A stretch of DNA of 5,471 bases, from NCBI GenBank assembly GCA_049794535.1, contig JBARCX010000329.1:1-5471 (forward strand), written 5' to 3'. The DNA comes from JBARCX01 sp049794535 (lineage in GTDB: Bacteria; Pseudomonadota; Gammaproteobacteria; Xanthomonadales; Rhodanobacteraceae). Position numbers and translations under genes: made by a program. The notes under the pieces are model-generated. The model did no database searches. It saw only the letters and a program-made list of their open reading frames with translations, and was not told where the DNA came from. Below are positions 1-5,300 of the stretch, in pieces (positions within the stretch are counted from its first letter, which is position 1; the number at the start of each line of letters is the position of its first letter).

Positions 1-99
1 CAAAATTTCTTCGAGAAGAAGCCGATTCGTCCGGAGTACCTGATCGTTGACGGCGGCAACCTCGCTGGTACAGGTGCCGCCTCTTACAAGCTGACCTGA
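1..99 (+). CDS. C-terminal end of an unidentified protein (5' end outside window)
   Basis: Frame 1 is open from the first base to a TGA at 97-99, giving 32 residues that end in ...NLAGTGAASYKLT. Codon choice is strongly selected (AAG for Lys, CTG/CTC for Leu, TTC, TAC, ATC, GGC, CGT), as expected of a real and probably well-expressed gene. The tail has a KPIRPEYLIVDGG segment followed by a Gly/Ala-rich stretch. I do not recognise the family with confidence. The shape faintly recalls the end of a periplasmic sugar-binding protein, but that is only an impression. A strong hairpin lies 31 bases after the stop and may end this transcript. Confidence 0.75.
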   Translation, partial: QNFFEKKPIRPEYLIVDGGNLAGTGAASYKLT

Positions 100-130
100 C
101 TGGCACTCTGCATTAGCGGCATCGTGAAGG

Positions 131-154
131 TCCCCAGGGCGAATACCCTGGGGA
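131..154 (+). terminator. 9-bp perfect hairpin, possible terminator of the upstream gene
   Basis: TCCCCAGGG (131-139) pairs perfectly with CCCTGGGGA (146-153 plus A154) around the 6-base loop CGAATA. It starts 31 bases after the stop codon at 97-99, a usual place for an intrinsic terminator. The stem is followed by AAACAGCC rather than a run of T, so it is not a classical intrinsic terminator. It could instead protect the 3' end of the mRNA, or be part of a dispersed repeat. Confidence 0.4.
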
Positions 155-230
155 AACAGCCATTGCCATTTCGTTGGGTAAAGCCAGCGATATTGAAGAA
201 ACGGGATAGTGGCGCGATAGCTCACGTCGT

Positions 231-253
231 TGTAGCGGTAGGTGATCGCTACA
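231..253. repeat. 7-bp inverted repeat
   Basis: TGTAGCG (231-237) and CGCTACA (247-253) are perfect reverse complements separated by 9 bases. Two G-T wobble pairs (229-230 with 254-255) can lengthen the stem. It sits just before the 10-bp inverted repeat at 266-290, and the two together could form tandem stem-loops in RNA. A 7-bp stem alone is not far from chance in GC-rich DNA. Confidence 0.45.
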
Positions 254-265
254 GTCGTTGGTGGA

Positions 266-290
266 TGCAGTCTCATGAAGTGAGACTGCA
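266..290. repeat. Perfect 10-bp inverted repeat with 5-base loop
   Basis: TGCAGTCTCA (266-275) and TGAGACTGCA (281-290) are exact reverse complements around TGAAG. This is the longest perfect stem in the window. No T-run follows on either strand, so it is a poor terminator candidate. It could be an operator for a dimeric regulator, a stem-loop in the leader of the gene at 411, or half of a dispersed REP-like element. The repeat is directly visible. Its role is unknown. Confidence 0.7.
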
Positions 291-333
291 CGGCGATCCG
301 AAAAATGCTCACGTCAAAAAAGCACGCGTGACT

Positions 334-378
334 TCCTACATGTGTCGCAACAGACAGGCACGCGTACGGTATGTAGGA
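334..378. repeat. 8-bp inverted repeat flanking a direct-repeat copy, upstream of the gene at 411
   Basis: TCCTACAT (334-341) and ATGTAGGA (371-378) are exact reverse complements separated by 29 bases. The right arm ends 32 bases before the ATG at 411. The left arm lies next to one copy of the direct repeat GCACGCGT (322-329), and the second copy (358-365) lies inside the loop. The layout could be a split operator or a decayed REP-like intergenic repeat. TGTAGGA-type arms are common in intergenic repeats of gammaproteobacteria. Confidence 0.45.
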
Positions 379-410
379 TTCGCCCGCCGGGCACCGCTGA
401 GTGAGTAGGC

Positions 411-2003
411 ATGCAAGGCCGCATCTATCGCAGCATTTTTCGCACGACCCTATCCTGTTCGATGGCGTCCAGTTTGATTGCACTGGCGTTAGCCGTGCCA
501 GCCTTTGCGGCGGACTTGCCGCGTGATGGCGATTTACTGAAAAGCGGCGAGCATCCCGGTTGCGATCAGATTGATGCGAAAGCCTGCGTCGAACAGGCGA
601 TGGCCGCCATGGGTGGCAGGCAACGTCTCGCCAATATTCGGAACGTTAGCTATGAGGCCATAGGCCACAGAGTGTTGTCCGAAGAATCGCCCCGGCAGGA
701 ACCCTTTATCAGCGCTTACGAACGCGATCGAGTGAGCACTGATTTCCTGGGGCAACGCCTGGTCCGTGACGAGCGTTCCACCTGGCCCGCTGCCGATTTG
801 CCTGAGGCCGATCAGGATATGAGCTTGGTCGCTACGCCTCACGGTTGTGTCTATCATGCGAAGCAGGGCGATTCGCCATGTTGGCTGTCTGATCTGGATG
901 ACACCCGCGACGCACTAGCACTCGGACCCGAGCGCCTTTTGTTGAATGCCGCGGCGGCGAAAGATCTTCACTATGTGCCTTCGCAATGGCTGCGCGCCAC
1001 GCCGCACACGGTGATTGAATTCACGTGGCAGGGCGCGCCTGTACGCGTTCTGCTGAATGCGTATAACCATTTGCCCGACGCGATAGAGCGCACTCGCACC
1101 TTCAACGAAATCGATTTCTGGTTTGCCTGGGGTGATGTCGAGCAACGCATTTATTTCGACCACTGGTACGTGGTCCAGGGCGTGGTTTTCCCCACCAATC
1201 GCATCGACCAGCGCAACGGCATCCTGTATGCATCGACACAGCTACTCCATCCGATATTCAACGCGCTGCTCGACGAAAAGCGCTTTGTGATGGATGCGGC
1301 CATGGCCGCCAAGAGTACGCAATCGCAAGGCTGGAACCGCTCATTCAGTGACAAGGGGCGCGTGGAGCTGGCGCCCGGCGTCGAGCTATTCCAAGGCTCA
1401 TGGAATACTACGTTGATCCGGCAAGATGATGGCGTGCTCGTGCTGGAGGCACCGATCGCACCGAGCTATATGCAGGGCGTATTTGCCAAGGCGCATAGCG
1501 AGTATGGGCAACTGCCGATCAAGGGCGTACTAAGCACCTCCGATTCCTGGCCACACGTTGCCGGCGTGCGTGAAGCCGTTGCAGAAGGGTTGCCGGTATA
1601 CGCCCTGGACTTGAACCGGCCACTGCTGGATCGGTTGGTGAGCGCAGCGCATCGCCTGCGGCCTGACACCTTGCAGAGCCATCCCAAGGTGCCGCATTGG
1701 ATCGATGTCGGCGGGCCGCTTCAGATCGGGCAGGGTGCAAATCGCGTGATGCTGTATCCGCTGCGCGGCGCAGCGACCGAGCGGCAATACATGGTGTATT
1801 TCCCGCAGCACCGGTTGCTTTACGCGAGCGACACCTTGCAGCTCAATCCGGATCATTCGCTTTCCGATCCCGAGATGATGTACGAAGTGACGCAGGCCGT
1901 GGCACGGGAGCACCTTCAGGTCGACACGGTATTTTCGATGCACGAAGGGCCGACACCGTGGAGTGATGTGTTGCGCTTGGTGAATCAGGCCATGTTGAAG
2001 TAG
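411..2003 (+). CDS. Exported metallo-beta-lactamase-fold-like protein with a degenerate metal site
   Basis: The product has 530 residues. Residues 1-33 form a Sec signal peptide: Arg 4, 7 and 11, a hydrophobic core at about 17-30, and a likely AFA|A cut after residue 33, so the mature protein should be periplasmic or secreted. An in-frame TGA at 402-404 makes ATG 411 the first start. Only a weak TAGG precedes it. Residues 35-315 are beta-rich with a LolA-like pattern: AMGGRQRLANIRNV near the front, then a V-L-L-N, Y.D, VVQGVVFPT ladder. Four cysteines (51, 59, 146, 157) could form disulfides. Residues 318-530 read as a metallo-beta-lactamase-like domain: VLSTSDSWPHVAGVREAV takes the place of the usual THxHxDH helix start, YASD474 matches the bridging Asp strand, and SMH511EGP matches the last His. 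Metal-ligand positions 377, 379, 381 and about 455 are Ser, Ser, Pro and Ala, so hydrolase activity is doubtful. It may bind a ligand instead. The fold call is by eye; the exact family is unknown. Confidence 0.85.
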   Translation: MQGRIYRSIFRTTLSCSMASSLIALALAVPAFAADLPRDGDLLKSGEHPGCDQIDAKACVEQAMAAMGGRQRLANIRNVSYEAIGHRVLSEESPRQEPFISAYERDRVSTDFLGQRLVRDERSTWPAADLPEADQDMSLVATPHGCVYHAKQGDSPCWLSDLDDTRDALALGPERLLLNAAAAKDLHYVPSQWLRATPHTVIEFTWQGAPVRVLLNAYNHLPDAIERTRTFNEIDFWFAWGDVEQRIYFDHWYVVQGVVFPTNRIDQRNGILYASTQLLHPIFNALLDEKRFVMDAAMAAKSTQSQGWNRSFSDKGRVELAPGVELFQGSWNTTLIRQDDGVLVLEAPIAPSYMQGVFAKAHSEYGQLPIKGVLSTSDSWPHVAGVREAVAEGLPVYALDLNRPLLDRLVSAAHRLRPDTLQSHPKVPHWIDVGGPLQIGQGANRVMLYPLRGAATERQYMVYFPQHRLLYASDTLQLNPDHSLSDPEMMYEVTQAVAREHLQVDTVFSMHEGPTPWSDVLRLVNQAMLK

Positions 2004-2030
2004 AAGGTTGAGCGAGAAAAGACTGCGCAT

Positions 2031-2051
2031 CCGCATGTAGACCCAATGCGG
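2031..2051. repeat. 6-bp inverted repeat after the gene at 411
   Basis: CCGCAT (2031-2036) and ATGCGG (2046-2051) are exact reverse complements around a 9-base loop, 28 bases after the TAG stop at 2001-2003. No T-run follows. It may contribute to transcript ending or 3'-end stability, but a 6-bp stem is close to chance. Confidence 0.3.
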
Positions 2052-2082
2052 CTTCGCTTTCAGACAGAATCCGGAGGCTCAA

Positions 2083-2102
2083 CACACCCATCCGGGGGTG
2101 TG
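2083..2102 (+). terminator. 7-bp GC-rich hairpin, possible terminator of the gene at 411
   Basis: CACACCC (2083-2089) pairs with GGGTGTG (2096-2102) around the loop ATCCGG. It lies 79 bases after the stop codon. The sequence that follows is CCCAAGTC with no T-run, so intrinsic termination is only a possibility. Confidence 0.3.
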
Positions 2103-2176
2103 CCCAAGTCCGGCTAGGTCGTTTGGCCCTGTCCAGTCATTGCGATATTGATTACCTTCTGCCGCCATGATCGATG

Positions 2177-2203
2177 GCGCATGGTCTGGAATGACCCATG
2201 CGC
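2177..2203. repeat. 10-bp hairpin with one bulged base
   Basis: GCGCATGGTC (2177-2186) can pair with GACC (2193-2196) and then ATGCGC (2198-2203), leaving C2197 as a single bulge and TGGAAT as the loop. All ten pairs are Watson-Crick. Alternatively it can be read as a perfect 8-bp inverted repeat GCGCATGG/CCATGCGC with an 11-base spacer (2185-2195), the form of a dimer operator. It lies about 200 bases before the kinase start. Confidence 0.5.
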
Positions 2204-2252
2204 GCGATATCAGGGGCTTGCCGCGCACTTCTACCAAGCGGTTTAGGCGGCT

Positions 2253-2268
2253 ATTCGCTGCGGCGAAT
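2253..2268. repeat. 6-bp tetraloop hairpin
   Basis: ATTCGC (2253-2258) and GCGAAT (2263-2268) pair perfectly around the four bases TGCG. It is small, and is listed because it belongs to the row of stem-loops ahead of the kinase gene. Confidence 0.35.
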
Positions 2269-2352
2269 CAACGGCGGACAGTTCATCATCGTAAGGCTGC
2301 GATACGTGATTCGTACCAGGTCACTGGCCGAAAACTCAGGCAAATCCCGTTG

Positions 2353-2389
2353 CGAATGCGGACAAGCAACATGCGCTTGCCTGCATTCG
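2353..2389 (+). promoter_or_regulatory. Long imperfect hairpin directly before the kinase start
   Basis: The left arm CGAATGCGGACAAGC (2353-2367) faces the right arm GCTTGCCTGCATTCG (2375-2389) around the 7-base loop AACATGC. Of 15 positions, 13 are Watson-Crick pairs, one is a G-T wobble (2360/2382) and one a mismatch (A2362/C2380). The structure ends 9 bases before the GTG at 2399, exactly where a ribosome would bind, and no Shine-Dalgarno sequence is visible there. It could control translation of the kinase, be an operator, or end an upstream transcript. The pairing is directly visible. The role is inferred. Confidence 0.55.
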
Positions 2390-2398
2390 ACATCCTCG

Positions 2399-5300
2399 GT
2401 GCTTAGTCATCGGAGCGCACGCGCGTGGCGTTTTGCGTTCATGGGATGGCTATTGCTGAGTGGGCTGATGTCGCCCACGAAGATGCTGGCTGCCCAGCTT
2501 CCGCTCACTGTTTATGACCAGAGCAGCGGTCTGACCAGCCTTTCAGTGGTTCGCATCCATCAGGACCGCGAGGGTTTCGTCTGGGTAGGTACGGAGAAGG
2601 GCCTGTATCGATTTGACGGCGTAGCCTTCAACCAGGTTGGCGCCGAGCAGGGTTTCCAGGTTTCCGAAGTGATCAGTTTTGCGGAGGACGCCAAGGGACG
2701 TTTATGGGTGGGGTCTCGGGCAGGCCTGCAATTGCGCGAGAACGAACGCTTCGGTTGGGTCCGCCCGGAAGACAAGCCATGGGTGGCCGACCGCGGGCAG
2801 ACGCTGGCCGCGAACGAGGACGGCGGCATGTGGCTGGTGAGTGGCAATCACTTGCTGCTACTCACGTCGGATGCTCAGGGAGATTGGCACGCCCGTTCGC
2901 CTTTCAACAACGAGCAACTACGCGACCTCCCCGGACTTAGCCAGGTCAGCGCCGTGTTTTATCGCCACGGCACCATCTGGTTCGGTTGTGGCCCCGAGCT
3001 GTGCAGCCTGCATGACGGACAGCTACACCGCTATGGTCCGAGCACCAATGTCCCTGCGGACAAGTGGCTGGGGTTCCTCGGCGCGAGCGACGGCAGCCTG
3101 TGGGTGCGCGGCATACATACCGTACGAGTACTCGCGGAAGGCGGCGATGCATTTATCGCGCGCGACATGCCGGGGCACAGCGCGGATGTGGCTGCCTCCA
3201 GTATTGATATCGCGCAGGACCATGAAGGTCGCGTGCTGACCCGCAGTTCGCTGGGCCTAGCGCGCTGGAATGGGCAGCGCTGGGAGCTGTTTGGTACGGA
3301 CGACGGGTTGCCCAAGGTAGGCGTGTCATCGTTGATCGTTGATCAAGATGACACGATATGGATGGGCACCTATGGTCGCGGCCTTCTGCACTGGAGTAGC
3401 CGTGACGCCGTGGAGAACTGGACGGCGTCGCAGGGGTTGAGTGGCTCATTGATCTGGTCGATCACGCGCGCCCGATCGGATTCGACGGGCTCAGATTCGG
3501 TCGGCTCGGGTTCCGTATGGGTGGCCGACGACTGGGGTGAAAACGTAATCGCGCCATCCCAAGATCGTGCCCAGGCCTGGCCGCTGAAGGTTGCTCCGCC
3601 GCACCAGACGCGCACGGTGCTCGCCGCAGCGGATGGCTCGGTGTGGTACTTCCTGTTTGACGGACGCGTGTTGCATTACGAACCCGCGAGCGGCGATACC
3701 CGTTTGGTGGCGACGTTACCTTTTCTGGTTCGTGGTGCTTTCCAGGATAGCCATGGTCAATTCTGGGCTTACACCCTGGGTGGTCTCTATGGAATAGATG
3801 CGCTCAGTGGCCAGGTGGAACGGGCCGCACCGGGCCTGATTCCTACCTCGATGTGTTCGGATTTGGCGGAGGACGGCGTCGGCCGTCTTTGGCTGGCTTG
3901 CAGTTCGGGGTTATTTCGCTACGCCGCCGGACGCTGGAGCCAGGTGCACATCCTGCCGCAGGAAAGCCTGGGCGGATTCGAGAGCGTGCAGGTCACGCCA
4001 GATGGGCGGCTTTGGCTGAGTACGTTGCAACCGGGCCTCTTGGTTGGCCAGGCGAGCGATGCGGACAGCGTGAACCTGACTTCCGTCGCCGATCCGCTGA
4101 TCGCGGATTCCCGCGTCTACTTTTTACGCACTGATCGTCGTGGGCGCCTTTGGGTCGGTGGCAACAACGGGGTGGACGTACTGGACGGGGAGCGCTGGAC
4201 GCGCCTGGACACACGCGATGGCTTGCTTTGGAACGAAACTAACCATGGCGCGTTCTACGCCGACCAGGACGGATCGGTGTGGATAGGCACGCCGATGGGT
4301 CTCTCGCATTTGCTCAAGCCGGAGGAATTACTGGCGCCGCGCCAGATCCATCCCTTGCTGGTATCGGCCCAATACGGCACGCGCGAACTCGATCAGCAGG
4401 GACAACAGGTCGATTTCGATGCGGGCGGTGCGCTGGTGCTTCGCTTCGCAGTGCTCGGCAATAGTTCGGGTAGCCCGGTGCGATTCCGCTATCGCCTGTC
4501 GAATATCGATAACGATTGGGTGGAAGCGTCGGCGCGCGAGCTTCGCTACGCCTCGCTGCCTCCCGGAAATTATCGTTTCGAGTTGCAGACCATCGATGAA
4601 AACCAGCGCCGCTTGTCGGCGCCGATCAGCCTGACATTCACGCTGAGCCCGCCGTGGTGGCGTAGCAACCTCGCTTATGCGGTTGCGGTCTTGTTGGCGT
4701 TGGCTGCGATCGTGCTGGCTTGGCGCTGGCGTGTGCGGCTTCTGGTGAGGCATGCCCAACGGTTGGAGCAGGCCGTAGCGGTACGCACGGGGCAACTACA
4801 AAACGCCATGCGTGCTCGTAGCATGTTGCTGGCGCGTATCAGTCATGATCTGCGCTCGCCGCTGGCCGGGATCATCGACTGCGTGCGGCAATGGCGCGGG
4901 GGTGATGCACACCGAGACTATCCGGGCCTTATCGAAAGCAGTGCCCGCCAGCAGTTGGACCTGATCGATGAACTACTGGAATTCTCCAGAGACGAGCTCG
5001 CCGACCTGGAGCTGGTTGAGTCACCCGGTTATCTGTACGCCTTTTTGCAAGGCTTGGTTGAACATGCCGTATTGCATGCCGAGAAGCATCGCAATCGCTT
5101 TGAATGCCGCTATGCCGAAAATCTTCCCGCACTGGTAAAGCTGGATTTCCGACGGCTGCGCCAGGTATTGATGAACCTGATCGGCAATGCCGCCAAATTC
5201 ACCGACGACGGCTACATCCTGTTTACGGTGACGGCGACACCGCTGCAACCGGGAAGGGTGCAGCTTCATTTCATGGTCGAGGACAGTGGCATCGGTATTG

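Larger units (their letters stand above)
100..410. other. 311-bp intergenic region rich in inverted repeats
   Basis: No convincing gene lies here. An open frame from a GTG at 124 to a TAG at 406-408 exists, but its product is basic, matches nothing I know, and runs through four inverted repeats. The stretch holds, in order, a 9-bp stem (131-154), a 7-bp stem (231-253), a 10-bp stem (266-290), an 8-bp inverted repeat with a long spacer (334-378), and a small GCCC/GGGC hairpin (382-392). An 8-bp direct repeat GCACGCGT occurs at 322-329 and 358-365. I could not find a convincing -35/-10 pair. The region should contain the promoter and leader of the gene at 411. Confidence 0.7.
2004..2398. other. 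395-bp intergenic region with a series of inverted repeats
   Basis: No supported gene lies here. A 79-codon open frame at 2167-2406 has a product unlike any family I know, and it overlaps the chosen start of the kinase gene. The kinase frame is itself open back to an ATG at 2198, but residues read from there look non-coding (Cys- and Ser-rich, no domain). Inverted repeats occur at 2031-2051, 2083-2102, 2177-2203, 2253-2268 and 2353-2389. The first two could serve the end of the upstream gene, the last three the leader of the kinase gene. No clear sigma-70 promoter was found. Confidence 0.65.

Noticed and set aside
163..194. Possible promoter TTGCCA ... GATATT before the gene at 411
   Set aside because: The spacer would be 20 bases and the -10 element matches poorly, so it is not better than chance.
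305..332. Possible minus-strand terminator with the T-run opposite 316-321
   Set aside because: The sequence ahead of the T-run on that strand is only the self-complementary CACGCGTG with no loop, so no usable stem forms.
124..408. 94-codon open frame starting at GTG 124 and ending 2 bases before ATG 411
   Set aside because: The product is basic and low in recognisable structure, has no clear ribosome site, and is built across several perfect inverted repeats. It reads as intergenic DNA that happens to be open.
450..462. Possible lipobox around Cys 16 (TLSC) of the protein starting at 411
   Set aside because: There is no Leu at the -3 position, and the hydrophobic core follows the Cys rather than preceding it. 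The AFA|A site fits better.
1530..2036. 168-codon open frame on the minus strand
   Set aside because: It lies opposite the pseudo-hydrolase gene, and its His/Arg-rich product is typical of an antisense shadow in GC-rich DNA.
2198..2398. Extension of the kinase frame back to ATG 2198
   Set aside because: It would add 67 residues rich in Cys and Ser with no domain, and would bury the signal peptide inside the protein.
2167..2406. 79-codon open frame between the two long genes
   Set aside because: The product is Arg-rich with no family resemblance. It contains three hairpins and overlaps the kinase start.
4328..4795. 155-codon open frame on the minus strand
   Set aside because: It lies opposite the Y_Y_Y and membrane part of the kinase, which has clear domain motifs. 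The Arg/Gln-rich product is a shadow.
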